This document shows positions 34,891 to 43,794 of a DNA stretch of 64,000 bases, one piece after another (the stretch's first letter is position 1; every line of letters begins with the position of its first letter). The notes below the pieces were generated by a model. That model had not been told where the DNA came from. It searched no databases and worked only from the letters and a program-made list of their open reading frames with translations. The stretch covers positions 30,621 to 94,620 of the forward strand of contig JBJKRL010000027.1 in the NCBI GenBank assembly GCA_046704745.1, read 5' to 3'. The stretch is from CAWGGS01 sp046704745. Lineage in GTDB: Bacteria; Desulfobacterota; Desulfobulbia; Desulfobulbales; Desulfocapsaceae. The translations under genes and the position numbers were made by a program.

Positions 34891-36009
34891 ATGAAGAGTA
34901 AAAATGAACAAATCATCTGCCATGTAAAGTCAATCCGCCAGAACAAGGGGCTCTCGCAGCAGCAACTGGCAGGACTTGTCAAGGTGAAACGGCAGGCGAT
35001 CTATGACATTGAATCTGGAAAATATATGCCCAATACGGTTTTGGCACTGCGCCTGGCCAAACACTTGGGATGCAAAGTTGAAGACCTTTTTTCCGAGGTC
35101 GAACAAAAGGCGACCCAACCAATCACACTTCCGGAAGGCAGAGAACGAACCAACACCCGCATAATGGCAGCCAAGGTCCGCAACCGATTGGTAGGATATC
35201 CACTTTCCGGAAACGGCACATTCAGCGAGGGTTTCGGCGCTGCCGACGGCCTGATTACCAATGACGGCAACACAGCCAGTCTGTTTTGCTCGGAAATCTG
35301 CCTTGATCGGACCATCATGTTGCTGGGCTGCGATCCTGCTTTTGCGGTCCTGGCAGGTCATGTTTCACATATTGCCCCAGACTTTCGCCTCCATTGCCGG
35401 TTCGCTTCCAGTCAAATGGCTTTGCAGGGTCTTGCCTCGGGGTTTGCCCATATGGCAGGAACCCATTTGCATAACCGGCAGGCTGGAGAGGAAAATGTGC
35501 AACTGGCTAGAACCCTGCTCGGATCATCATCTTTTACATTGATTGCCTTTTCCATGATGGAAGAAGGATTGATGGTGGCGCCAGGCAATCCAAAAGGTAT
35601 CCGCAGTGCAGCAGAGCTAACAGAGAAACGAGTTAAGTTTGTCAATCGGGAGCCGGGGGCGGCATTGCGCACTCTGCTCGATGACCATTTAAATCGCCTT
35701 CATATTCCTCAGACAAGCGTCAAAGGCTATGAGGATACGGTAGCAAGCCATTTAGAAGGCGCCCGCATGGTGGCTTTTGGTTTTGCGGATGCCGCCTTGG
35801 GTCTGCGGGCGGTGGCGGATTTTCATTGTCTTGACTTTGTGCCCATGGCAACGGTCCGGTGCGACCTGGTTGTTCCTAAAGACCTTTTGGTCCATCCCGC
35901 CATAAATATTGTTTTGGATGTCCTGCAAGGGCGGAAACTAAGGCAAGAGTTGGCGGCAATTCCCGGTTATGAAGCCTCTCTTACCGGTACGATAATCGCC
36001 GAAACCTGA
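34891..36009 (+). CDS. XRE-type HTH regulator with periplasmic-binding-like (COG1910) sensor domain, probable mod/W regulator
   Basis: 372 residues. N-terminal XRE HTH (about 8-65, KGLSQQQLAGLVKVKRQAIY). The C-terminal ~290 residues are a PBP-like domain (FSEGFGAADGLI, EGLMVAPGNPKGIRSAAELT, REPGAALRTLLDD) homologous to the C-terminal domain of the fused MoeA at 41832. Such domains are thought to bind molybdate, tungstate or a cofactor intermediate. It is divergent from modABC, so it likely controls it. No signal peptide, hence cytoplasmic. Confidence 0.85.
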   Translation: MKSKNEQIICHVKSIRQNKGLSQQQLAGLVKVKRQAIYDIESGKYMPNTVLALRLAKHLGCKVEDLFSEVEQKATQPITLPEGRERTNTRIMAAKVRNRLVGYPLSGNGTFSEGFGAADGLITNDGNTASLFCSEICLDRTIMLLGCDPAFAVLAGHVSHIAPDFRLHCRFASSQMALQGLASGFAHMAGTHLHNRQAGEENVQLARTLLGSSSFTLIAFSMMEEGLMVAPGNPKGIRSAAELTEKRVKFVNREPGAALRTLLDDHLNRLHIPQTSVKGYEDTVASHLEGARMVAFGFADAALGLRAVADFHCLDFVPMATVRCDLVVPKDLLVHPAINIVLDVLQGRKLRQELAAIPGYEASLTGTIIAET

Positions 36010-36023
36010 CAGGGGCGAATTGT

Positions 36024-37235
36024 TTATCCGTAGAGCTGTTTGATAGCCGCACCTAAACGTTCTATTCCTTTTTCGACAGTCGCCTCATCGACACAGGAAA
36101 AATTCAGGCGAAAGGATGGCGATCGTATCTCTGTAGTATAGAAGGGATCGCCGGGAACGAAAATGACTTTCTCCTTGACCGCCAAATCAAAGAGCGCAAG
36201 GGAGGTCATAGCCCCGGGCAATCTTGCCCAGAGAAACATACCACCCTCAGGCCGGGTATATTTCACATCCCCAGGGAAGAATTTTTCCATTGCCGCAAGC
36301 ATTGTCCGACACTGACTGCCGTAGGCAGCGACAATACGTTGAATATGGAGATCAATGTCGTTGTCCATCAGGTACTGATAAATAATATGCTGGGTGAAAT
36401 GGCAGGTGTGGAGATCTGATGCCTGTTTGGCCACCAGAAGTTTACCTGTTATATGTTCCGGAGCAACAATCCAGCCAACCCGGAAACCAGGGACGACGGT
36501 CTTGGAAAAGGACCCGAGAAGGATGGTCTGCCGAGGCAGTAGAGCGGCAAAAGAGGTTTTGGGTGTCCCGGAAAACCGCAGCTCGCCGTACGGGTCATCC
36601 TCGATGAGGAAGGTTTTTCTTCCGGCCAGCACATCGACCACCTCCACTCGATTGGCCTCACTGTATGTCACTCCCGAGGGATTCTGGAAATTAGGCACCG
36701 TGTACATGACCTTGGCCATGTCCGAACACACAATCCTCTTCAAACCATCGATATCGACACCGTCTTCGGAGACCTCCACCGGCAGAAATTGCGGCCTATA
36801 AAGAGAAAAGGCCTGAATGGCCCCGAGGTAGCCCGGCTCTTCGATAATTACCCCCTCCCCCTCATTGACCAGCGTCTTGCCGATGAGATCCAATCCCTGT
36901 TGGGCACCATTGGTTATAAGAATGTTTTCCGGATCAATATCCAGACCTTTCTTTATGTTATACCGCTGTGCTATAAAACGTCGCAGTGACAGATCACCTT
37001 CCGAATTGCTGTACTGGAAAATATCTTTTCCGTAGGTTTCAAATACCCTGGCGGTGGCTGTTTGCAGCTCTCTGTCCGGAAAGAGATCCCTGTTGGGGAG
37101 GCCTCCGGCAAAGGAAATCACCGTCCTATCAAGGGCAACTTTTAATATTTCCCGGATAAAAGAACGGGGAACATCGGCAATCCTGTCCGAAAAAACTTTG
37201 CTCATTTCTTGAGCTACTTCTTGTGTCGATCTCAT
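36024..37235 (-). CDS. PLP-dependent class I/II aminotransferase (LysN/2-aminoadipate-aminotransferase-like)
   Basis: 403 residues, fold type I. ISFAGGLPNRDLFP and YSNSEGDLSLRRFIAQRY are typical of the MocR-related aminotransferase group. PLP contacts are YTVPNFQNPSG, EDDPYGELRF, and the Schiff-base Lys in LGSFSKTVVPGFRVGWIV. No HTH domain is fused. Substrate (aromatic, branched-chain or aminoadipate) cannot be fixed. The first ATG has no clear RBS; ATG at 37205 (MSKVFSDR) is an alternative. Confidence 0.87.
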   Translation of the reverse strand: MRSTQEVAQEMSKVFSDRIADVPRSFIREILKVALDRTVISFAGGLPNRDLFPDRELQTATARVFETYGKDIFQYSNSEGDLSLRRFIAQRYNIKKGLDIDPENILITNGAQQGLDLIGKTLVNEGEGVIIEEPGYLGAIQAFSLYRPQFLPVEVSEDGVDIDGLKRIVCSDMAKVMYTVPNFQNPSGVTYSEANRVEVVDVLAGRKTFLIEDDPYGELRFSGTPKTSFAALLPRQTILLGSFSKTVVPGFRVGWIVAPEHITGKLLVAKQASDLHTCHFTQHIIYQYLMDNDIDLHIQRIVAAYGSQCRTMLAAMEKFFPGDVKYTRPEGGMFLWARLPGAMTSLALFDLAVKEKVIFVPGDPFYTTEIRSPSFRLNFSCVDEATVEKGIERLGAAIKQLYG

Positions 37236-37331
37236 TTTTGCAAATAGGTTCTAAGGTTCTGAATGGATTCCTCATCATTTGTTGTGCTCTCGGCGCGAGA
37301 ATGGACGTTCATGGGAAATCCGGGTTAGAAT

Positions 37332-37880
37332 TCACAAGGCCTTTTTCCTGATCGCCTCCCTGTCGATAGCCGCCTTCAGCATCCTGAAAGTTTCACGATA
37401 ATGGACCCTGTTGCGGCTTCTGACATATTGATAGACGGATTTTCTTAAGTCATTTTCATTGAGCCCGGAATACTCCTGAACAACCTGCTCAATGAGCGTG
37501 CTTTCCCAGACAGGCTCCCATGGAACCTGCATTTGCAGGCATTGTCGATGTTCCTCCATAGCCTCGTTGATTATCGAATCACGAAGGCGCTCTGCTTGAC
37601 GAAAGGCATCTTTCTCCTGCAAATCCGAACCCTTAATATCTGTCAAAAAGGTATAGATATCATCAAGGGACTCCTGCCGCATCACCTTGGCTAGATATTT
37701 GATCTGGCGTTTGCGTGCACCACCCTTCAAGCCCCGACAGGCGAGGATCTCGTCATGGATTTCCCGACTGCCAGGAAACTTCTGCAGGTCGCTATTTGAA
37801 AACTCGGCAAGAACAGCCGCCGCCTCTTCTATCCGTTTGAAAGTTCGCTTCAGCTCGGATCTGCTCGGTTTTTCACTCAT
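37332..37880 (-). CDS. darP: Ribosome biogenesis factor DarP (YjgA, DUF615)
   Basis: 182 residues matching YjgA/DarP: SELKRTFKRIEEAAAVLAEF, LQKFPGSREIHDEILACR and KGGARKRQIKYLAKVMRQ. DarP binds late 50S intermediates at the peptidyl transferase centre. It starts 5 bases after the gpmI stop and is probably co-transcribed with it. Confidence 0.9.
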   Translation of the reverse strand: MSEKPSRSELKRTFKRIEEAAAVLAEFSNSDLQKFPGSREIHDEILACRGLKGGARKRQIKYLAKVMRQESLDDIYTFLTDIKGSDLQEKDAFRQAERLRDSIINEAMEEHRQCLQMQVPWEPVWESTLIEQVVQEYSGLNENDLRKSVYQYVRSRNRVHYRETFRMLKAAIDREAIRKKAL

Positions 37881-37885
37881 TGTTA

Positions 37886-39505
37886 TTATGATTCCACTAG
37901 AGAGGGTTCATAAAAATCAGGCGGTTCATATCCCAAAAGATAACATATGGTTGCCGCTACGTTGGCCAGCCCAGGGTTTTTCATTGGAACAAGCCGCAGA
38001 CTTTCGTTCCCGGAAAAATCTTTAATAATCAAGGGGACTGGATTTTTTGTATGGGCCACCATTGGTGACCGAACGCCTTTTTTTTCGGTCCACATACAAT
38101 CGGCATTGCCGTGATCGGCTGTAATTAAAAGGATACCGCAGGCCTTTTCCACCACCGGCAACAGCCTGGCCAGACAAAGATCAACCGTCTCCACGGCAAT
38201 TCGAATCGATACGGGGAATCCTGTGTGGCCTACCATATCGCCGTTGGGATAGTTTAACCGTATAAAATTATACTTGCCGCTCTTAATGGCTTCTATGACC
38301 GCATCTGTAATCTCGGCTGCCTTCATCCATGGACGCAGGTCGAAGGTTACTTTATCCGAAGGGATTTCTTCATATTTTTCCAGCTTGTCATCGATATAGC
38401 CCGACCGGTTTCCGTTCCAGAAATAGGTGACATGGCCGAATTTCTGTGTCTCTGAAACGGCATAAGAGGTGATACCGGTCCCGCAGAGAAACTCACCAAG
38501 CGTCCTGTCGATGGCTGGCGGCTCAACCAGATAGTTATCAGGAATCCGGGCGTCTCCATCATACTGCATCATCCCTGCATAAAAGACATCCGGCCGCCGC
38601 CCGCGGTCGAATTCATTGAAGTCGATCTCATCAAAAGCCCGGGAGATCTCAATGGCCCGATCTCCCCGAAAATTGAAAAAGATCACGGCATCGCCGTCTT
38701 CAATGGTCCCAACCGGCCGGCCGTTTTCCACAATGACGAAGCTGGGAATGTACTGATCGGTTATCAGCGGGTCCTCTTCGTAGAAGGTCCGTATGGCCTC
38801 GCAGGCAGAGGCAAACGGTCGGCCTTCGCCAAGGACATGGGCCTTCCAGCCGTTTTCTACAACCTGCCAGTTGGCATTGTACCTGTCCATGGTGGTGACC
38901 ATCCGGCCACCACCGGAGGCAAAACGAAAATCCCTGCCGTCGGATGATAATGAGGCAAGACGTTTTTCCAACGGCTCAAAATAATCCAGGGCGCTCTTCT
39001 GTCCCACATCCCGGCCGTCTAAGAGTCCATGCACCCGGACCTTTGGAAATTTTTTATCGGCACAACGCTGAAGCAAAGCCTCCAACTGCTTGATATAGCT
39101 ATGGACATTGCCATCGGAGACGAGACCGATGAAATGGACGGTCCCGCCACTCTTCGCACATCCTTCCACCTGCTGCCAGGATTTGCCGGCAAAGATCGTT
39201 TTGGATTCAATGGCCTCGTTAACAAGCTTTGCTCCCTGGGAAAAGATACGGCCCGCCCCCAGCGCATTGTGTCCGACCTCGGAGTTCCCCATATCGTCAT
39301 CGGTGGGCAAGCCAACAGCAAGGCCGTGTGCTTTCAATCGGGTTACAAGTTTTTCCTTGAGTAAGCCATCAAGAACAGGCGTATAGGCTATATGGACACC
39401 GTCACTTTCGTCCTGTGCCCCGATACCTATTCCATCCATGATCACTGCAACAAGCGGTCCTCTTTTGGCAGGAGCGGAGCGGGGAGTTAAATGCAAATCG
39501 GTCAT
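37886..39505 (-). CDS. gpmI: 2,3-bisphosphoglycerate-independent phosphoglycerate mutase
   Basis: 539 residues. The alkaline-phosphatase-fold metal sites are VAVIMDGIGIGAQDESDGVH, catalytic Ser in DDMGNSEVGHNALGAGR, LDGRDVGQKSALDY, NYPNGDMVGHTG and ITADHGNADCMW. It interconverts 3- and 2-phosphoglycerate using Mn. AAGGAGACAAA precedes the ATG. It is somewhat longer than the common 510-residue form. Confidence 0.94.
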   Translation of the reverse strand: MTDLHLTPRSAPAKRGPLVAVIMDGIGIGAQDESDGVHIAYTPVLDGLLKEKLVTRLKAHGLAVGLPTDDDMGNSEVGHNALGAGRIFSQGAKLVNEAIESKTIFAGKSWQQVEGCAKSGGTVHFIGLVSDGNVHSYIKQLEALLQRCADKKFPKVRVHGLLDGRDVGQKSALDYFEPLEKRLASLSSDGRDFRFASGGGRMVTTMDRYNANWQVVENGWKAHVLGEGRPFASACEAIRTFYEEDPLITDQYIPSFVIVENGRPVGTIEDGDAVIFFNFRGDRAIEISRAFDEIDFNEFDRGRRPDVFYAGMMQYDGDARIPDNYLVEPPAIDRTLGEFLCGTGITSYAVSETQKFGHVTYFWNGNRSGYIDDKLEKYEEIPSDKVTFDLRPWMKAAEITDAVIEAIKSGKYNFIRLNYPNGDMVGHTGFPVSIRIAVETVDLCLARLLPVVEKACGILLITADHGNADCMWTEKKGVRSPMVAHTKNPVPLIIKDFSGNESLRLVPMKNPGLANVAATICYLLGYEPPDFYEPSLVES

Positions 39506-39620
39506 TTTGTCTCCTTAAAGGTTGTTTTACGACCTGAGCTATCAATTGTTTTTATGGAGGAACAACAATTATTCTTTTGTAATTCCCGTTGGATTCTTTT
39601 ACAATATTTACCAGAAAGGT

Positions 39621-39785
39621 GGATGATCAGCAGTTTATCTCATCATCCGGTTTCCTGCAACCAGGCTGACTCAACCCACTGGAAATTATATAAACGTTTG
39701 GCGACATCCAGACTGAATAAAATCAGGCCGACACGCAAGGGTGATCCACAAGTCGCCGACCTGGCCGGAGGTTCCACCATCCTCC
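39621..39785 (+). promoter_or_regulatory. Structured leader region upstream of the moeA/AOR operon
   Basis: Within the 469-base gap before 39975 there are several hairpins: GGATGAT/ATCATCC (39621-39627, 39642-39648), a long-range GGCGAC/GTCGCC stem (39700-39705, 39752-39757) and GGAGG/CCTCC (39767-39771, 39781-39785). A TAAACGTTT direct repeat flanks it (39691-39699 and about 39837-39845). By context it could be a molybdenum- or tungsten-cofactor-responsive RNA, but I did not recognise the consensus. Confidence 0.35.
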
Positions 39786-39974
39786 ATGGACGTGAATCAA
39801 GCGAGCCATCCGTGATCTCGCACCATTAATCCAAGCTAAACGTTTAGAACCATGAAATTCACCCGATTGAGGGATACTCTTTCCTTCTTTTAGGGGATTG
39901 CAAAGAAAAGAAAGACATAGAATAACTCAAAATCAGAAGTAATTTTTGCAGTTGTTGACTTTATTCAGGCAAAT

Positions 39975-40589
39975 ATGATGAAACAAGATCCGCCAGTCTT
40001 TGAAATCCGGGTTCGAGCAGATGCCCTCAACCGATACACTGTTCTCTTACAAAGTGGTATCGTAATCAGGATCCCCTCTCCTTGTACCATCGGCGAATTC
40101 CTGGACCGTCTATCGGGATTCACCTCTGATTATATCGACAACCGTGTCCAGACCATCTTTCTAAACGGGACAGCCATGGACAACCTGGCAACCCCGATAA
40201 CCGGTAAGAATCCGGTTCTCGCGATATCAGCAGCCATGCCGGGACTTGCCGGCGCCATTTTCCGACGAGGTAGTATTCATGCGGCCTTGCGCTCCAAATC
40301 CGCAGCCGTATCCGGCGAAACAGATGTAAACGAGACAATAAGCGTAAGACTTAAGCTTTTCAACATGATTGCCGTTGAAAAAGGAGAGGCACTTCTTGCG
40401 CAGGGCGTGGGAATCACCGGTAGTACACTGGCAGATTTCTTTTCAGATCATCCCACCTTGCTTGAAGCAATAGCCAAAGTCCATATTTCCGAAAAACCGG
40501 TGAACAAAACAGATCTCATCCAACAATTGCAAAAAACAGATTGCCTCTCTCTTAAAATAAAAAGGGACGATGATGAATTCTCCCCGTGA
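39975..40589 (+). CDS. Protein of unknown function, first gene of the moeA/AOR operon
   Basis: 204 residues, no signal peptide or membrane helix. The N-terminal ~85 residues (TVLLQSGIVIRI, TIGEFLDRL, VQTIFLNGTAMD) have the strand-helix-strand look of a beta-grasp domain such as MoaD/ThiS, but without the C-terminal Gly-Gly. The middle part, ISAAMPGLAGAIFRRGS, is Gly/Ala-rich. I do not recognise a family. Its 3' end overlaps the moeA start by 20 bases, so the products are probably made together and it may act in cofactor maturation. Confidence 0.7.
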   Translation: MMKQDPPVFEIRVRADALNRYTVLLQSGIVIRIPSPCTIGEFLDRLSGFTSDYIDNRVQTIFLNGTAMDNLATPITGKNPVLAISAAMPGLAGAIFRRGSIHAALRSKSAAVSGETDVNETISVRLKLFNMIAVEKGEALLAQGVGITGSTLADFFSDHPTLLEAIAKVHISEKPVNKTDLIQQLQKTDCLSLKIKRDDDEFSP

Positions 40590-41835
40590 TATGCTGGGGC
40601 GTACCAGCCTTACCCGCGTTGATGAGGCATTGGCCCTGCTCCTTACTCGTATCGGCCCGGTCTCGCCCGGCCAAGAAACGGTTTCCCTTGTCGAAGCGCT
40701 GGATAGGATTACCGCCGTCCCGATAATCTCGCCTGAAGATCTGCCGGCACATGCCCGTTCAACCATGGATGGATTTGCCGTCCAAGCCGCCGATACCTTT
40801 GGCGCCACAGTTTCCTTGCCAAGCTACCTCCGTATTACAGGCGAGGTGGCAATGGGCGAGCTTCCGCCCCAAAAAGTCGAACGTGGCTGTTGCGTCCGCA
40901 TTGCCACCGGCGGCCTGTTGCCTTCCGGCACCGACGCCGTTGTCATGCTGGAGCATACCGTGCCCGTGGATGAGACAATGCTGGAGGTGGTAAAACCCGT
41001 CGGAGTCGGCTCCAACCTGATCGCACCCGGGGAAGACATAGGCAAAGGCAAGCCTGCCCTGCCGGCAGGGCACCGTCTGCGTCCCCAAGACCTCGGTCTG
41101 TTGGCCGGTCTGGGAATCGATCAGGTAACGGTCTGCCGCCGACCTTCGGTGGGTGTTCTCTCAACCGGCGATGAAATTGTCCCCTATACAACGACGCCAA
41201 AACCTGGGAAAATACGAGATATCAACAGTATAACACTTCAAGGCCTCATCGAACGGACAGGGGCCGGGGCCGCTATCTATGGGATTGTCCCCGATCAGAA
41301 GGAACATTTTTTCCCAGCAGTAGAAAAGGCCGTTGCCGAAAACGATATCGTCCTCTTTTCCGGGGGCAGTTCGGTGGGTATGCGTGATCTGGGCGAACAA
41401 GCCATTTCCTCGCTGGGCAGCCCCGGTATCCTGGTCCACGGGGTGGCACTGAAACCAGGCAAACCGATCATTATCGGCCTTATCGGAACCAAACCCATTT
41501 TCGGTCTGCCTGGTCATCCGGTTTCAGCCATGGTGTGTTTCGACTTTTTCGTCGCACCTGCCATTAGACACCTCTCCGGGCTCAAGGCCGGCGGTGACCT
41601 TCCCAGGCCGGTCGTTACCGCCCTCCTTTCGAGAAACATCAATTCGGCCCCTGGAAGACGGGATCTGATAAGGGTGCGGCTGATACAGAAAGAAGGACAA
41701 TGGATGGCAGATCCTGTCTTAGGAAAATCTGGCGCTATTACAACCCTTTCCCGCGCCCATGGCTGGTTTCTGATAGACGAAGACAGCCAGGGACTCACCC
41801 AAGACACCCCTGTCGAGGTTACACTGTACCCATGA
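40570..41835 (+). CDS. moeA: Molybdopterin molybdenumtransferase MoeA
   Basis: 421 residues, full-length MoeA. It inserts molybdate or tungstate into adenylylated molybdopterin. Motifs are HARSTMDGFAVQAADT, GVLSTGDEIVPYTTTPKPGK, the MPT-binding loop LFSGGSSVGMRDLGEQ, and GLPGHPVSAMVCFDFF. The stop overlaps the next moeA (ATGA). Two MoeA genes in tandem are known from tungsten users and may separate Mo from W insertion. Confidence 0.92.
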   Translation: MMNSPRDMLGRTSLTRVDEALALLLTRIGPVSPGQETVSLVEALDRITAVPIISPEDLPAHARSTMDGFAVQAADTFGATVSLPSYLRITGEVAMGELPPQKVERGCCVRIATGGLLPSGTDAVVMLEHTVPVDETMLEVVKPVGVGSNLIAPGEDIGKGKPALPAGHRLRPQDLGLLAGLGIDQVTVCRRPSVGVLSTGDEIVPYTTTPKPGKIRDINSITLQGLIERTGAGAAIYGIVPDQKEHFFPAVEKAVAENDIVLFSGGSSVGMRDLGEQAISSLGSPGILVHGVALKPGKPIIIGLIGTKPIFGLPGHPVSAMVCFDFFVAPAIRHLSGLKAGGDLPRPVVTALLSRNINSAPGRRDLIRVRLIQKEGQWMADPVLGKSGAITTLSRAHGWFLIDEDSQGLTQDTPVEVTLYP

Positions 41836-43754
41836 ATAGAACGATCTATATCTCGAATAAACCGCTTGACGAGGCCAAACGCCTTTGGCATAAAGCCCTT
41901 GATCAACAGAATTTTTTTGACCGGCATCAGGTTGAATCCATTGCCGTCGATGACTGCCTGGGCAGGATCACCGCGGAACCTGTTTTTGCCCAATTTTCAT
42001 CGCCTTCCTATAATGCTGCAGCCATGGACGGCATCGCTGTTCATTTCGAGGACCTCGCCTCTGCCAGTGAAGCATTCCCCGTCTACCTCAAATCGGATCG
42101 TTTTCAACCAGTGAACACAGGCAACGCCCTTCCGGGGGACTTCAATGCCGTGGTGATGATCGAAGATGTGCATAAAGTGAATGAAAACGAGGTTGAGCTG
42201 ACCATGCCGGCAACGCCCTGGCAACACGTGCGCACCATCGGAGAAGATATCGTCACCACCGAACTCATTCTGCCTGAAGGACATAAGATACGTCCAATCG
42301 ATCAGGGAGCGATGCTTGCCACCGGCATCACGGAAATCAGGGTACGAAAGCCTCCAAAAGCAATGGTGATCCCCACCGGCAGTGAACTGGTACAGCCAGG
42401 TAGCCAGACCCGGCCCGGTCAGATCATCGAATTCAATTCCCGTATTCTGAGCAGTTACCTGAAAGAATGGGGTGCTGATGCCGGCCGCTCCACTCCCATT
42501 TCAGATGATCAGGAGATGTTAAAAGAGACCATTCTCAATGCCTGTCGGGACAACGACATCGTAATCCTCAATGCAGGAGCATCGGCGGGAACCAGAGACT
42601 TCACTGCCCCTGTTCTGTCAAGTATAGGCAGGATCATCGTCCACGGCGTGGCAATAAAACCGGGCAAACCGGTAATTCTTGCCATGGTCGGCGACACTCC
42701 GGTCATCGGCCTGCCCGGATATCCGGTTTCGGCCATCCTGACAATGCGTCTTTTCGTCCGGGAAATGGTAGCGGGATTTCTGGGCTTGGAACAACCTGTC
42801 GACCCGATCGTTGAGGCGACCATGTCCCGGCCACTCCACTCTTCCATGGGAGCAGACGAGTTTGTCCGCGTAACCTTGGGCAATGTCGGTGGTACTTTAA
42901 TGGCCACTCCTTCGGGAAAAGGAGCAGGAGCGGTCATGTCCCTGGTACGGGCCGACGGCATTCTGACCATCCCTGCAGGAAGTGAAGGCGTGGGGGCCGG
43001 AGAAAAGGTATCCATTGAATTAATTCGCTTGAAGATGGAAGTCGACTCCACCCTGGTATTTATCGGCAGTCATGACAACATCCTGGACATCATAGCCAAC
43101 CAGTTGCACCGACGGCGGCCGATTGTTCGCATTTCCTCGGCCCATGTGGGTTCCATGGGAGGTATTATGGCCATTCGCAGGGGTGAAGCACATCTTGCAG
43201 GCAGCCATCTGCTGGACGAGGAAACCGGAGAGTACAACATAGCCTATATTAAAAGTTTTCTCAAAGGCCTGCCTCTGCGGCTCATCAACCTCTGCTACCG
43301 GCAACAAGGATTGATCGTCGGCAAAGGCAACCCGAAAAAAATCAAGGACTTTTCCGATATTGTCGAAAACAAACTGACGTTCATCAACCGTCAGGGAGGT
43401 GCCGGAACCCGCCTCCTTACCGACAAGATCCTCAAAGAGTCCAATATAGAGCCTGCCGCTATTCGGGGTTACGATCATGAGGAATACACGCATATGAGTG
43501 TGGCTGCAGCAGTTGCCGCCGGAAGCGTCGATACCGGCATGGGCATTCTGGCAGCGGCAAGGGCCTTGAATCTCGATTTCATTCCCATGGCCGAAGAACG
43601 CTATGACCTCATCATTCCTGAGCGGTTTATCGAGGATGGGAAGGTCCAGGCCGTTCTCGAACTGATGAAGTCAAGTAATGAATTCCACAAGCAAATACTT
43701 GCACTTGGAGGGTACGACCTCCGTGATTGTGGCAAGTTGATATACAAACAGTAA
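41832..43754 (+). CDS. MoeA fused to a C-terminal periplasmic-binding-like (COG1910) domain
   Basis: 640 residues from ATG 41832 (coupled to moeA by ATGA). Residues 1-~400 are MoeA (YNAAAMDGIAVHFED, VIPTGSELVQPGSQTRPG, LNAGASAGTRDF, GLPGYPVSAILTM). Residues ~410-640 are a PBP-like domain (LVFIGSHDNILDIIANQL, SSAHVGSMGGIMAIRRGEAH, QGLIVGKGNPKKIKDFSD, NRQGGAGTRLLTDKIL) homologous to the sensor half of the regulator at 34891. The fusion probably binds the oxyanion or cofactor, and it could channel metal to AOR, the next gene. Confidence 0.9.
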   Translation: MNRTIYISNKPLDEAKRLWHKALDQQNFFDRHQVESIAVDDCLGRITAEPVFAQFSSPSYNAAAMDGIAVHFEDLASASEAFPVYLKSDRFQPVNTGNALPGDFNAVVMIEDVHKVNENEVELTMPATPWQHVRTIGEDIVTTELILPEGHKIRPIDQGAMLATGITEIRVRKPPKAMVIPTGSELVQPGSQTRPGQIIEFNSRILSSYLKEWGADAGRSTPISDDQEMLKETILNACRDNDIVILNAGASAGTRDFTAPVLSSIGRIIVHGVAIKPGKPVILAMVGDTPVIGLPGYPVSAILTMRLFVREMVAGFLGLEQPVDPIVEATMSRPLHSSMGADEFVRVTLGNVGGTLMATPSGKGAGAVMSLVRADGILTIPAGSEGVGAGEKVSIELIRLKMEVDSTLVFIGSHDNILDIIANQLHRRRPIVRISSAHVGSMGGIMAIRRGEAHLAGSHLLDEETGEYNIAYIKSFLKGLPLRLINLCYRQQGLIVGKGNPKKIKDFSDIVENKLTFINRQGGAGTRLLTDKILKESNIEPAAIRGYDHEEYTHMSVAAAVAAGSVDTGMGILAAARALNLDFIPMAEERYDLIIPERFIEDGKVQAVLELMKSSNEFHKQILALGGYDLRDCGKLIYKQ

Positions 43755-43794
43755 CATTAATCTGGATTAGGCAGAAATACCAAGGAGGAAAGAT

